Below, in pieces: positions 1 through 12,111 of a stretch of 64,000 nucleotides of DNA. The stretch lies in assembly GCA_039720395.1 (NCBI GenBank), contig CM077832.1:32237316-32301315 (forward strand). Direction: 5' to 3'. The DNA is from Liquidambar formosana (lineage: Eukaryota > Streptophyta > Magnoliopsida > Saxifragales > Altingiaceae). Each line of letters starts with the position of its first letter. Positions within the stretch are counted from its first letter, which is position 1. The translations under genes were made by a program, and so were the position numbers. The notes beneath the pieces are model-generated. The model did not search any database. It saw only the letters and a program-made list of their open reading frames with translations, and was not told the origin of the DNA.

Positions 1-85
1 TAGTCAGGATGTCTTACTATGTTTTCTTATTAAGGGTTGTGTTTTATTCCCTCGTTCTGCACACGATGGCTTAGTTGTTGATATT

Positions 86-2866
86 TGTGAACCCCAGAAA
101 TTGGGCCCACAAGGGATTGAAAGAAAATGGGTTTGAAAAAGAAAAAGGAAAGGAGTCGCCACCTTATTTTTTAAAGGAAACAAGGAAAACCCTAAAAATC
201 AGGTTGTTTTAGGAAAACAATTTGAATGACTCCATAAAAAAAGGAAAGGCAAAAACCAATCTTTTGAAAACCAAAGAAATCGGGGATTCGGAGGCTAAGT
301 TATGACATGGGAAGGTTCTAGGCAAAGCCTATAGGCACCCATGTCACCCTTTCGGTCTCTCAGTTCATTTGGGCTAAATTAAGATCTTTCCATACAAAAA
401 TCAGCAAGTATATCATCACAAGAATTGCATGCATATCATATATTTCATTCATCCATCCATGCATAATAAGCACATAAAAACAGAAAAAGAAAAAGAAGAA
501 AAGAAAACAAAAATAAACCTAGGATGCTTGGATCCTAGAACGGACTTGAGCCTCACGAAGAGCGCCTACGTACCATGCAGCGAAATACATGGATCAAAGT
601 CCACGTAGTTCGAATAGAACTAAGGTTAAATCCTAATACAAACCTATGGTAAAAACCCTAGGTTTCCTTATTTGATCAAAAGAGAATTGATAGAAAGTTT
701 GATTTTAGGAAAGAAATCCACAAAATGGAAACCTTAATAAAAACCAGAATTTTATTTATGAAGGAAACCTTTGATTAAACCATAGACTTGTATTAAAAAT
801 TAACCCTAGATAGGGAGAAGAGAATGAGTTAAGAAGAAAGGTGAATTGGGGCACCTTCACATCCACTTACCTGAGCGCAATTAGCTCCAAACATTAGCCA
901 TTTCAGACATGAGCAGCCCTAGTTGCCATAGGACAAATACCACACCTATTTGCACCCTTACAAGTGCTCAAAACCATGCAAAAACACTAACATGCAAATC
1001 TGGACAGAATAGTATTATGACCTAAAATCATCCACTAAGCATGCCAATAGCAAGAACAGCGAACAATAATAAGTCCTAACATATTCCTAGAACCATATCA
1101 TGCATAAAAACCCTAAAACATACTAACATGCATGCAAAACTATCATGTTTACTCCATATGAAAAACATATACAGCAAACACGAAGAAAAACCAAATAAAA
1201 AAGTCTACTTTATCATGCTATATGAAAACAAACACAAAACAATGACTCTAAAACCCTAAACTCACAAATATGCTTAAAAACATACAAAACATACTTTAAT
1301 CATGCTAAAACCAAACTAAACAGAAATTAAATCATGCATATTAACTAACTAAAGCAATATAACATGATGAAAATCCTAACTCTAACATGCAATGACACTA
1401 ATCCTAGCACAAGGACAAACAGGAGCACAAGAATCATAACTATGCATTAAAAACCTAAAGGACAGCCCTAAAGCATGCTAAACAGTAGATAAAAAATAGA
1501 TATTCCATGTATATTAACTAGCTAGAGTGTTAATACATGATAAAAAAGTTACCTTTAACATGCAATAAGCCTAACCCATATGAAAACCTAGTTTAAGCTT
1601 GAATAGAGAAGGAGAATACCTTAGGAAGGGCCTTCCTTTGTGTTTGTAATTGTTCGTGGCTCCTCAGGTCTTTAGAGTGAATCAAACCAACACAAATCCT
1701 CCTCTTTGTCAAAGTGGTATTACAACAAAGAGATCACAACTCACTCAACTTTGAAAAGAAAATAGAAAACAAAAAGAGAACAAGAGAAAAGAAAAGTGAT
1801 TTTCGTCACTTTGCAGCAGCAGCAACTTCAATCGCGTTTTTGGGTATGAAAACGTTGGATTTGGACAAAGCTTGTGAAATACAAAGTTGTAGAGAATTGA
1901 ATTATCTTTCTAACAAGACCAATTTCATCAAATTCTGACTTCGGATGAAAAAGTTATGATTAAAATACGACTGCTGGTTTTCAGAAAATCTGCTGCTGAA
2001 TTATGACGAATTTCACTCCCTCCAAACCCTCTTCTCCTCCCCCCTATTTAAAGACATTAAGAGAGTATTTATAGCTGAAATCTGGAGTTTCCCTTTCCTT
2101 CCTGGACTAGGTTTTCTTTGGAGAATAATCAAAAGGTATTTTATAATGATAAAAGACTTCTAATCTGAATAGGAAAAGGAAATTGTCTTTTATAAAATTG
2201 GGAGACTGACCGCTAACACGCATGCACATGTATCGTATGTGCGTACACACACTCATCACATACGTACACGTGTTAGTGTCATGATAAAAATGGCTAATTT
2301 AATAAAATAATTTTCTTTTCATTTTAACCAAAAATCTCATGCTGTGATTCGCACTAATTCTTCAAGGATAATCCGTAAATAACCACACTAAACTCATCAT
2401 CCGGCCATATCAAAATTGAACTTCATGAAACACTTTTGAGGGTAAAATGATGACTAATGAAAGTCAATTTGAAAAGATTTGGTTGGTAATTGTGAGTCAA
2501 TTAGAGCTAACCCAAGGAAGGGTCAATTAACCAACTTGAACTACATCGAGCCATTTTAATCCCGAGCCATTGACTTACCAAATTGAACCTAGAAATACCT
2601 CTTATGCATCCATATGAACTCCAATTGACAATTTGGAGATCATTTCAAGGTCAAATGAAAAGTTTGGGACTTAAAAGACGATTATGCCCCTCAAGTCACA
2701 AAAGCTCTTATTATCCCTCAAGATCAACTCCAATTTGAACCAAAATTCATATCCATTGTCCTTGTGACTCTAAAAAACTAATGCAAGTGACTAGACTCAA
2801 AAACAAAACAAAAACATGCATGAAATGATGAGCCCTAGTAAGGTGGTGCAAAAATGGGGTGTGACA
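86..2866 (+). mobile_element. Solo LTR (probable Ty3/gypsy family)
   Basis: The block begins TGTGAACCCC and ends GGGGTGTGACA, so it has the TG...CA ends of an LTR. It is flanked on both sides by the same 5-bp sequence ATATT (81-85 and 2867-2871), which is the target-site duplication expected of integrase-mediated insertion. No gag or pol reading frame is present and no second copy of the LTR lies in the window, so a solo LTR left by recombination is the simplest reading. TATA-like stretches near 2045 and 2070 fit an LTR promoter in + orientation. Its end GGGGTGTGACA resembles the LTR end of the gypsy element at 3670-15025, but the bodies differ. A non-autonomous element without internal genes is the alternative. 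Confidence 0.75.
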
Positions 2867-2871
2867 ATATT

Positions 2872-3669
2872 ATGTCAAGAATATTTTCCAATGGAGGATA
2901 TCTGCATTCATGAACACTTGGGCTAAGTCGAGCTGGCCTAGTGCCATGTTTGTTAATATGGATTGAGAAGAGTCTAGTGGTTCAAACATTACAATCTGAA
3001 CACCCTACAAACCAAGCTGTCGTGTGAACATTTTCATGAAAGTTGCGTATTTCTGAGCATTGAGAGGTGTCACATAGTTAAAGTTCATTCAATGAAAGAA
3101 TTTTCCTACACACTTAGTAGCAACACTATTGACCTCTCTCTCTTTCTCATATCTAATCTCATTTAGGCATTGCACCAAGTCATTGAGTTTATGGTATTTT
3201 GATGTGTTCTGTTACGTTGGGTTTCTATATATTTCCTTTCCATTCTTTTGTGGTGGCTTAAGGGGTTGTTTGGCAAACTTGATAACTTAGCTAGTTGGCA
3301 CTTTTTCCTACTAATTGATTCAGTTTTCTACTGAAAAAAGGCATAAACACCTTCTTTTTTTTTTGGGATCAAATGTGAATTGGTTTATTTAGAAACCATA
3401 CAATAGTTAGGGATTGGACTCAGTCTAATCTAATATTTTAAACTTCTCAAACATGCCCTTAGGGTTTGAATCTCCATAATGATAGTAAGGTTTTTTTTTT
3501 CCTTTTTTTTTTTTTTTTTGGGAACTAATATGTTTAACGTCACTATTTAGCCACAGACTCTATTATTAATATTTTAACATTTACAGTTAGTAGATTTATT
3601 AACCTGGGTCAAACCATGGCTCAATCGCTTTTAGAGATTGCTTGTAGTGTTCTATTTGCAGTCCATTTA
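2872..3669 (-). other. Coding-like remnant plus AT-rich spacer, unidentified
   Basis: On the minus strand, from about 3100 down to 2876, the sequence reads as a protein-like stretch interrupted by single stops, including TPLNAQKYATFMKMFTRQLG and FEPLDSSQSILTNMALGQLD. A further coding-like piece in another frame (about 3190-3130) reads LNDLVQCLNEIRYEKERG. I do not recognise the family. The solo LTR at 86-2866 sits directly next to it, so the sequence left of 86 could be its continuation. Positions 3200-3669 are T-rich, with no gene visible. Confidence 0.35.
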
Positions 3670-5808
3670 TGTCACACCCCAAACCCAACAGATTGGATTT
3701 GACGACATGATTGTCATAACCCACATGAGACTACGTCCCACATAGGCTAGACTACTTAACAATATCAACCTCTAATAAAGTTGTCTCCAATAATCCAACC
3801 ACAATAAAATTCAAGCCATAACGTAACTAAAGTCTCAACAATTAATTGAAATAACTAGATAAATCCATATCCATCAAAGTAAATTGTCACCTCCAATAAC
3901 CTACTACAACATCCACTGAAATAATAATAAACTAATTCTTCTAACTGCTAAAATAAAAGTTCTAATTAAACTAGCATATCAAGCCATCGACACCCTAACT
4001 CTTCACACGCGGAAGCCACTCACATCAAGCTATTCATCTATGGGGAAAAATATAAGGGGTGTGAATAAAGCTCAGCAAGAAAACATTACACAATATATGC
4101 AGGAAGAGGTCAAGCATATTCGCATGATTGATTTAAAAACATGAGTAACCAAATGATAGAGTTTCACAATAAATCATTTCCTTCAATTCAGTAGGCATAT
4201 AAACTTCTAAAAATAATTCTCTTGCTTTCAATTTAATAAACAATAACATTGAAACACTTCTAATGACAATGCATTCGATAAATCACTTTAAAATCACTTA
4301 TTGATATAAAACAAATCAATAAAACACTAATTCATACAAGTACTTCCTCTGGTTAGACTCACATTTAATAGGCGCCCATCATCGTGAAACTTTACACTAC
4401 ATTCAGTACTAGTGACCAATAGAATTAAAATCCCCTACTGGCACGAACCAATATTCCAATAGTATTAGAATCCCCTGCTAGGACTGGACCAATAATCTAA
4501 CCAAAATTCACACTTATACAATAAAAATTTGGCAAATATCTTTCTCAAGTAAAATAGATTTAAACACATGTAAAACAGTTTCAATAAAAGACTATTTTTG
4601 CTTGACCCGCAGTACGTAAGAAATAAACACTTTGATAATGAAACAATTTTGAAAACAATTGTCCATAAACCATTGGCTCATAAAATTGGAATAAAAATCA
4701 GATTTATTTTTATTTAATCAAAGAGAGCGATACATTGTGCAAGTTCCCTTACTTCAAGCCAAACTTTCAACGATTCAAGCGATCAAACTCCTAACAATCC
4801 CAATGCTACTCAGAACCTTAAGCCAAACCTTCAACAATCTAAGTGATCAAACTCTTAACAATCCCAACGCTACTCAAAACCTAGTATGGGTGATTTTCAC
4901 CTTTGCTTTGGTTGATTTGGAGTTGACTTGAACAAAGTTGGGAATAGATTAAGTGTGAACTTGTTAACACAACAAAGTTACCAGTCAATCCGAGAGAAGT
5001 TGACTGTCAACAGATGTGAAATTGACAGTCAGAATGCAGTAAAACAGCAGCAGATTTTTGTATTAACTTCCTATGCTACCCAAGGCAAATGCAGAAATTC
5101 ACCCATTGATTTTTCCCTCAAAATCAGTCCCTAAATCTGTGGGAGAGATGTTTGTGGAAGGGTGTATGGTAGGGTTTGAGAAAATTTGTGGTGGTGGACA
5201 TGGGAAGTGGTGGAAACCACCATTTTTGGCTTTCCTTGTCACCCGAACCCAAAGAAAGAGATTTTTCTGGTTGGATGATCTTATACAGCAGCTATGGAGG
5301 GGTTTTTGAGTGGTAGTGATGATGGTTTAGTGGTTGTAGAAGTGATAGAGATGGAGGATTCGATTAGAGATGAAAATCTTGGCAACACAGTGAAGTTACC
5401 AGTGAACAGATGGTAAGGTACCTGTAAACAGACACGAAGTTGGCAGTCGATTTGTACAAAAACAGCATCAGCTCCTTTCTTTTTCCTTCTCTCTTGCTTT
5501 CTGTTTTTTTTTTTTTTTTTTTTCTCTCTCTTTATATTGTTTTCAGTCAAAAGAATATAAATCCTCTCTAAAGGTTTCTCATATAGGGTGCAAGTTAATT
5601 CTAACCTAATTAGGATTACTTTCAAAGTTAACGTTTGATTAGGATACAAAAACTATCACTCTTTGATTAGAAAACAATCACCTTATTTGACTACAAAGTT
5701 GAACGTGTTCGAGGTTAATCTTAAATTAACTCATACGTTTAAATCTAACTAAAGGTAATCAATTTTATGGTTAATTAATCAAGCTTAAGAAAAATTCAGG
5801 GTTTTACA
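3670..5808 (-). repeat. 3' LTR of gypsy element
   Basis: This is the left copy of the long terminal repeat, which is the 3' LTR because the element reads on the minus strand. It begins TGTCACACCCC and ends TTTTACA on the + strand. Direct alignment by eye with 12877-15025 is continuous over the whole length, with scattered substitutions and small indels. Short reading frames within it (4737-5649) are chance frames of the LTR: the same ones recur, altered, in the other copy. Confidence 0.92.
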
Positions 5809-6502
5809 TTCTCCCCTCCTTAAGAAAATTTCGTCCTAAAAATTCAAGAATACCATTTATCAATTATATCATTGATTTTAGCTTTCTAAATATCATGTGT
5901 AAGTTCTACTACGCTTCCATTGCGCAACTCTGCCTTTCCAAAACAAAACATAGATCAACTTTTTGTTTTTATTTTTTTTTTAAAATTCATTCGGCATCGT
6001 ATCTGGCCTCCTATCAAATTCTCTCAAATCAAATAACATTACAAAATTAATATCTCACCTCAAAAGCAATACTACTATCTCATGACAACATATAAACGAT
6101 TCAGAAATATTTCAAAGTGACTTTCGCTCAAAAATTGCCTAATCTTCGATTAAAATAACATTCCATACCTATCTTAGCTATCCATAAATTTTGTTCTCGA
6201 AACTTGGTATACGTTATATCACTAATAAATCATTAAATTATTCTCCATTCTTTCTTCAAATAATTATTAATAATCATAATTTTTAAGTGGCAAATATATT
6301 TATGGCTCGACTTCTTATACTTTTAAATCTTATGACATTCTTTTTATCAGTTACTTAAGGAATATAAAATTAGGAACGTGGTATTTCAAATTTTGTCTCT
6401 AAATATTAAGGCAATTATTTGTTTGTTATAAGTTTTCTTAAACCTTTCTTTTGGAGGTAGCAAGTCAATAATCAATAAATTCCTACTTGTTTCATTCACT
6501 TC
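5809..6502 (-). pseudogene. 3' end of gypsy pol and polypurine tract
   Basis: On the minus strand, next to the LTR, the sequence reads a degenerate tail of the kind DEIFLRRGEC that closes gypsy pol genes, then a purine tract AAGGAGGGGAGAA and the LTR start. Upstream of that (about 5860-6500) the region is AT-rich, full of stops, and no domain can be read. It is the left remainder of the element interior, cut off by the nested element at 6503. Confidence 0.6.
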
Positions 6503-6888
6503 TGATGCAGGACAACCCTCTTGAGAACAATGAAAAAGAAAAGAAGCTTGAAAAAAAAAGAAGCTAGAAAAGAAGCTTGGAAGAAGCAAGAAAGAAGCAA
6601 AACCCTAAGCACACCTAGGGGTGTTTGGAGTCGACACCAAGTATGGGAAAACCCAATTTTTAATTCATAATAAGATGAAAAACTAAAGAATTATTGGAGC
6701 CTTTATATAGAGGTCCAATTACATCAAATATGGTAAAACTTAACCATAAAGTCTAGGAATTTAAAAGGCAATTATTTAATTATTATTAAAATAAATATGC
6801 CTAAAATAAATATGCTAAAGCCTTGATCTTCAAGTTAATAGGCAATATTGGACCACCTTGTTGAACCATGTGCATACTATCCCCATCA
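6503..6888 (-). repeat. 3' LTR of nested element
   Basis: Left copy of the terminal repeat. It shares long blocks with 9925-10298, for example the region around GTCGACACCAA and the segment with repeated AAATATGCC. Read on the minus strand it begins TGATGGGGATAG directly after a purine tract and ends GCATCA. Confidence 0.85.
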
Positions 6889-7535
6889 ACTCTCCCGAGG
6901 TGGGAGAAACTATACTTTGAGTTTGAGTTTGGATGGAGATACTGAATTCGCCCATTCCAAATAAACAGATACTTTGAATAGGCCAACTGTTTGAGTCGTT
7001 GAGTTAATTCCACTTCAAAGTGTGCAACCCGAAGTAAAATCTTCAATTTAGTAAAGAACTCGAGCAAATAGCAATCACATGTCAACTCAAAATTTTCAAC
7101 ACCAAGAAAATCTACGATTTGGACCTCGAGTAGACCAGATGGACAAGTAATAAATTCTAACAAGTTGGTCTCCTCAGGATGAGATTCTTGCACAACAATT
7201 TCTTCAACACCCAAATTATCAGCAATGGGTGCAAGATCCATGACCAAATCCTTTGTACCATGCTCAAATTCTGAAACAACTCTATGCGCCAAAGACTCAT
7301 GCTTGCCAACTATTCCTTCTTGAATCTCGAAAGAACTAGCATCCGCAATAAACCAATGTTCCACTGTAGGAACAAACTCAGCAAATAAATGGTCAATTTT
7401 AGTGACGACTTCAATATCCCCTTCCAAATTGCCTTTAGTTGGCATAGGGTTAGGGAATGAAACAACTCCTTGTGGCATAGGCTTGGGTTCATCGGCGAGA
7501 TTTGACTGCGGTTGGGCATCAAGCTTAGCACTCAT
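6801..7535 (-). CDS. Uncharacterised ORF of the nested LTR element, 244 aa
   Basis: An uninterrupted frame of 244 codons lies at the 3' side of the element interior, and its last part runs into the 3' LTR (6801-6888). The protein is rich in Glu, Val and Leu, has no membrane segment, and shows no catalytic motif that I recognise. Its tail contains YLFIWNGRIQ, which closely resembles [11 protein letters not shown] in the separate LTR element at 25695-28125 (position about 27718-27750). This suggests a shared, possibly structural or relic gag-linked, protein of this transposon group. It is the longest minus-strand frame outside the spatacsin gene. Function is unknown. Confidence 0.45.
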   Translation of the reverse strand: MSAKLDAQPQSNLADEPKPMPQGVVSFPNPMPTKGNLEGDIEVVTKIDHLFAEFVPTVEHWFIADASSFEIQEGIVGKHESLAHRVVSEFEHGTKDLVMDLAPIADNLGVEEIVVQESHPEETNLLEFITCPSGLLEVQIVDFLGVENFELTCDCYLLEFFTKLKILLRVAHFEVELTQRLKQLAYSKYLFIWNGRIQYLHPNSNSKYSFSHLGRVDGDSMHMVQQGGPILPINLKIKALAYLF

Positions 7536-7561
7536 GTCTTAAAGTAGTTTATCATAGACTC

Positions 7562-8340
7562 TCATGGTGAGTAGTCCATTGGAGTCGCTTCCACAAGATT
7601 TACACAAGCTCTATCTTTGCAAATAGAAGTATCGATTGGAGCATAATCATCTAAAATAGAATCCAAGGATTGTACAGCTTCTATGAGATAGAGCTTCAAT
7701 TTTTCAGCACAATTGGTGAGGACTTGTTCTCCCAATTGCCAAGACAAAGATCCAACATTCCCATCCTCCTTTCTTACACTATCCAAGAGAGGATATAGAA
7801 GCTCCCTAGAAATGTCATTACTTTCCTGTAGAACCATAGTTATGATTTCTTCCATGTTGGCAAACATATTATTTGGACAATGGAATTGAGCCACTATCAG
7901 AAAATACTAAAACATCTCAATAAACAACTCATCACAGCCAATATTCAGCATCATTAGACATAACTTGGTCCTTGCAACATTATGAAGAATGGCAAAAGAT
8001 GTGTAATAATATTTATACTCAGGAAGTAATGTACCAAATGTTGCAACTATGACTTGAAAAACTTCTCACATTTGCTCATCACTATAAGAAGGACTTGGTG
8101 CAATTATCCTCAAAATCTTGCAGAGGCACGATGTAGCTGAAACTCTCACATCAATATTCAAATGCCTCAAAAGATTAGGAGTTATCAACGCAGTCATTGA
8201 AGGCAAGAGTGCATCTTGCATTGATCAAGATAGGAATGGTCCTATCTTTGATAAGCTAAATGCAAGCCTATTGAGTAGGTCGCGAAGCACATTAACAGAA
8301 TATGGAAGAAATATAAGCCTTTTTCCAACATCCATAATCT
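7562..8340 (-). pseudogene. PDS5: Captured fragment of cohesin cofactor PDS5
   Basis: The minus-strand reading from about 8340 to 7562 follows the N-terminal HEAT-repeat region of plant PDS5, the sister-chromatid cohesion cofactor. Recognisable pieces in order are SMQDALLPSMTALIT, LLRHLNIDVRVSATSC, a stretch beginning APSPSYSDEQM, then LELL-type repeats ending GCDELFIEMF, and a clean 110-codon frame (7894-7562) containing ELLYPLLDSVRKEDGNV and GEQVLTNCAEKLKLYL. Several in-frame stops occur (after FLS, DEQM and EMF), so it cannot make PDS5. No introns interrupt about 780 bases that are split over several exons in plant PDS5 genes, so the piece probably came from a spliced transcript. It lies inside an LTR element between primer-binding site and 3' LTR, i.e. 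it is transduced host sequence. Confidence 0.85.
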
Positions 8341-9906
8341 ATTTTTCGAGCAACTATTCTGAAGAATTCATCCCTTTTTTTTCTTTCTTTCTTTTTTTAT
8401 TTTATTTTAATCACTCCCTTTTTTTTTCTTTTTTTTTTCAACTCACTTTTTTTTTTCCTATAATCAAACACAATAGAAATAATTAATACAAATTCAGATA
8501 ACTAAAAATAAGCAACTAGAGAACCGGAATAGAGTATTCTAGATTTAACCTAGATTGGGATATTACTGTCCATGATTTTGTCCCTGTTAGAATAGCTTAT
8601 CCTTGGTTAGAATAGCCTGAATTGAATTGAAGATAATCCTGCCCAAAATTGAAAGTTGATACTTTTGGATTGGAATGGGGATAACTCCATCTGTGATTCT
8701 AGCTCCAATTGCAATAACCTTCTTGGATTAGGATAGTTGAAACTGAGTCGGGACAACCTTATCCACGAATTGGATAACAGATTATAATTGAAAGAGCATT
8801 TATCCATGATTGGGATATCCTTGTCCAAGGTTTACCCACGCTATAGCTGTCACCAAATAGACCCAAAGCTCTTTTTTAAAACCCAAATGCTCTGAAATCC
8901 CTATGCTTTCTTGAAATGCCTCGATACGACAAGGAAGGAAACGACAAATAGGGCACTGGCAGTGCAAGGGCTCGACGGTGAAGGGCTTGATGGTGGGGGC
9001 TTGATGGTGAAGGCTCGATGGTATGGTGCAAGAGATCGTCGACAGTTCAAGAGCAACTGGTGCCAATCTGCTTCGATGGTGGTTTTAGGTGTTCTCTGAC
9101 GGTGGTGGCTTCTGACGACGGGGGTAGAAGGCTCAGATGGCAGTGTCGTTGGTTAGCGGCAATGCCGTGGGCTCAAGCGACGGTGCTAGTGACGCAAGGG
9201 TGGGTTTTCTGACAACGCCACTAATATGATAGTGAGCTTCCAGCGATGGTGGCTTCCGACAGCGACGATGGAAACCGTCAGCGATAGGGGATGTTAGGTT
9301 GTATATGGGTTCACAATAGGGGTTTGAAGGATTTGGGGTTTGAGTTCACAGTGGGAATAGATTCATTAGGGTATAGGTTTCAAGGGATTTGGGGTTTGGT
9401 TCATAGTGGGTTTTGATTTTGATGGGTTGATTGACGCAAGGTTAGAGGTTAATGGTTTGGGTTTGTTAGCTACTTCGTGAGGGTACTTAATTGTATTTGA
9501 GAGAGGTATTGGAGTTCTGGATCAGTGGTTGGTCTTGGTGTGGGGTTGATTTGGGCTTCTAATTTGTTGTACGATGTGGTGGTTGGGGTTGATAGTGAAG
9601 GGGTTGTATAAGAGGAGTTTTGGGTGTGGTTGGAATTTTGGTTGGGGTCTGTGTATGAGGGGTTTTGGATGAGATTGGGATTTCTTTTATGATCGAAGGT
9701 GATGCATTGAGGGGCTGTGCTGGGATGTTATGGGTTGTAGTGGTGATGCGAATTGGTGTAACTGTAATGATGAATCGACCGTGGACTTTAGGTTTGGCAG
9801 TGGAGCTGTGGTAGTGAAGCTATGGCAATGGAGATGGCGATGGTGATGGTGATGGCGAAAAGCACCTAACAATCAGAGATCTGCTTAAGGATGTACATGA
9901 TCGAAG
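8341..9906. other. Element interior without clear gene; T-rich tract and degenerate repeats
   Basis: Positions 8365-8465 are T-rich. From 8530 to 8830 a roughly 30-base unit of the type ATCC(A/T)TGATTGGGATA recurs in degenerate form. From 8930 to 9880 the base composition shifts to G-rich on the + strand, with GATGGTGGT-type simple repeats. Open frames here on both strands are products of this composition. I see no recognisable domain. Confidence 0.5.
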
Positions 9907-9924
9907 TTTGCTCTGATACTAAAC

Positions 9925-10298
9925 TGATGCAGGACAACCCTCTTGAGAACAATGAAAGAGAAAAGAAGCTTGAAAAAAAAGAAGCTTGGACGAAGCAAGA
10001 AAGAAGCAAAACCCTAGGCATACCTAGGGGTGTTTGAAGTCGACACCAAACGTGAGAAAACCCAATTTTTAATTCATAATAAGATAAAAAAAACTAAAGA
10101 GTTATTGGAGCCTTTATATAAGGTCCAATTACATCAAATATGATAAAACTTAACCCTAAAGTCTAGGAATTTAAAAGGCAATTATTTAATTATTATTAAA
10201 ATAAATATGCCTAAAATAAATATGCTAAAGCCTTGGTCTTCAAGTTAATAGGCCGTGTTGGACCACCCTATTGAATCACATGCATAATGTCCCCATAA
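9925..10298 (-). repeat. 5' LTR of nested element
   Basis: Right copy of the terminal repeat. The complement of the primer-binding site lies immediately to its left (9907-9924). It shares the start TGATGCAGGACAACC with the copy at 6503. Confidence 0.85.
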
Positions 10299-12111
10299 AG
10301 TTCTTAATTAGCCCCATATATATATACAGATATAATAGCTATAACAAATTCTACTAATGGCTAATGAAAGATCTCAAGCACCTTATAGTTCCACCTAACG
10401 GACCTCAAGTATCTCATTTCCTTAATATCTGTTGACTCAAAGATAAAAATGTAGGACTGAGATTCAAAGTAGTCGTCATGGAAATCAGTTGATTCTCACA
10501 AATTATAACTTAAGCAAAATATTTCTATCAATAAAATGATACTATTTAATTCCATAATCCACTTATGAGCAAAACTAACCCAAACTATCCAATTAATAGA
10601 AGCCTTAACTAGTAAAAGACATTAAATGTAGCAGTCACTTTAGTCTCACATAGAACTTAAGTTACATCATGCGTAATCTAATAATAAATCCATTGAGGTA
10701 TGCTTCTGCATCCATTCTAGTTAGGAATCAATTATATATCAAACAGGTCTTTAGGCTTCTGTCTTAACTTATCACTAACACTACATTACAACGTTAATAA
10801 TACTGCTTAGCATTTTTTATTTTTTTATTTTTTTGATTCCTTATGCCTCAATTTAAATTATCTTAAGAAAAAATGTATATATATCAAATCTGAGTGAATT
10901 AAAGAAATCTCAAATATTTGTCTTTACATATGGTCTATCTAAACATAATAATGCTAATTTCAAATAATATAACCTCAAAACTCAATCCTCTTATCTAACT
11001 ATTCAAGTAGGATACTACTGATAAATCATCTTGGGTGACCGATTAACCAATATAACTAGACTAATTCAAAGGAGTGGTATGAACTCCAAATGGATTCATA
11101 TTACTCAAATAGTCTATAATAGCAAGATAATCCATGCCTAAAATAACATTAATATCGTTAAGAATATGCAATCAACTAACATATTTCTTTCATCCATCTA
11201 AACCGCTCAAAACAAGTTTCTCTCACATATTCAAACCATTCGAGACTTATACACTCAAGTAGCATCTAAAGAATCCCCAATCAGGCTACTAACAAATAAT
11301 TTACATTTTTAACGGTCAAGTATAACACTTAAATATATAGAAGGACTAGTACATATGAAATTTGTACCACATATATTTCGCCCTTATGAATAATAAATTA
11401 TAAGCTTATCTAAACAACTCATTAAGACTTTATATCTTTACTAGAACACAAAAGACGAACATCGTACCATAATAATCAATAGTTGCAGATACACTAAAAC
11501 ATGCCCATAAATTACATCAAAATCCTCAAGCACTTGTCTACTAATGCTTCTCGAGTTATGTAGTACACAGTCAACATTAACTTATTCTCTCAAAACAAAT
11601 AGTATCACACAAATCACAACTTGATGGTTCTATTTCTTTTGTCAACCTCAAAGTTAAACAAATAAAGCTTTTCATATAAGGATAAATCTTCACTAAAATT
11701 ATGTACCTCAAGTAAAATCTCATATTCATATCTCATATCTTACCACATCTAAACTCACCTAAACTGCTTGCTACTACCTTATAGTCTCATTATCACCTAA
11801 GTGTGCTTATGCAATCATAAGTTCATATACTAGAGTCTACAAAATCATAAACCAAAACTCTTCTTGAAGGTAACTTTCAATTTTGATTTTTCCAAACATA
11901 TAAGGCTTAACACTTATAATAAATTAAGAACAATTAATTAATAAGAGACAAACATTTCAAACGAATTCTCCATTAGTCATATCCTTACTTTTTAGAAACT
12001 TTTATTGTAAATGCACTTAAGCTATTAGTTTGCTAAGTTAGGTCTATACTCTCACTCGTCTACTCTCGATCAGTTCTAGGATTATGATCTTAGAGTCTAC
12101 AGAATCATAAA
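10299..12111 (-). pseudogene. Decayed gypsy gag-pol (protease / RT linker)
   Basis: This is the right part of the gypsy interior. On the minus strand, at 11156-11112, the reading DINVILGMDYLAIID matches the conserved gypsy segment (typically DVILGMDWL) between protease and reverse transcriptase. The rest is AT-rich with many stops; no catalytic DTG/DSG or YVDD motif could be read. The interior is far too short and broken for an autonomous element. Confidence 0.6.

Larger units (their letters stand above)
6503..10298 (-). mobile_element. Nested non-autonomous LTR element carrying a PDS5 fragment
   Basis: Direct repeats of about 380 bp (6503-6888 and 9925-10298) start TGATGCAGGACAACC and end in CCCCATCA or a variant. 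Next to the right copy lies the complement of a Met-tRNA primer-binding site (CTCTGATACT, 9911-9920). A purine tract TCGGGAGAG lies just inside the left copy. The element therefore reads on the minus strand. The flanks ACTTC (6498-6502) and AGTTC (10299-10303) match at 4 of 5 positions, as a decayed target duplication would. The two repeats look less diverged than those of the surrounding gypsy element, in keeping with a later insertion. The interior has no reverse transcriptase or integrase; it carries a host gene fragment (PDS5) and one 244-codon reading frame. Confidence 0.85.

Noticed and set aside
4737..5649. Several short open frames
   Set aside because: They fall in an LTR; altered versions occur in the other LTR copy (14207-14868), and none is conserved as a protein.
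8911..9212. Overlapping open frames on both strands
   Set aside because: They lie in G-rich simple-sequence DNA (GATGGTGG-type repeats) inside the nested LTR element and show no family resemblance.
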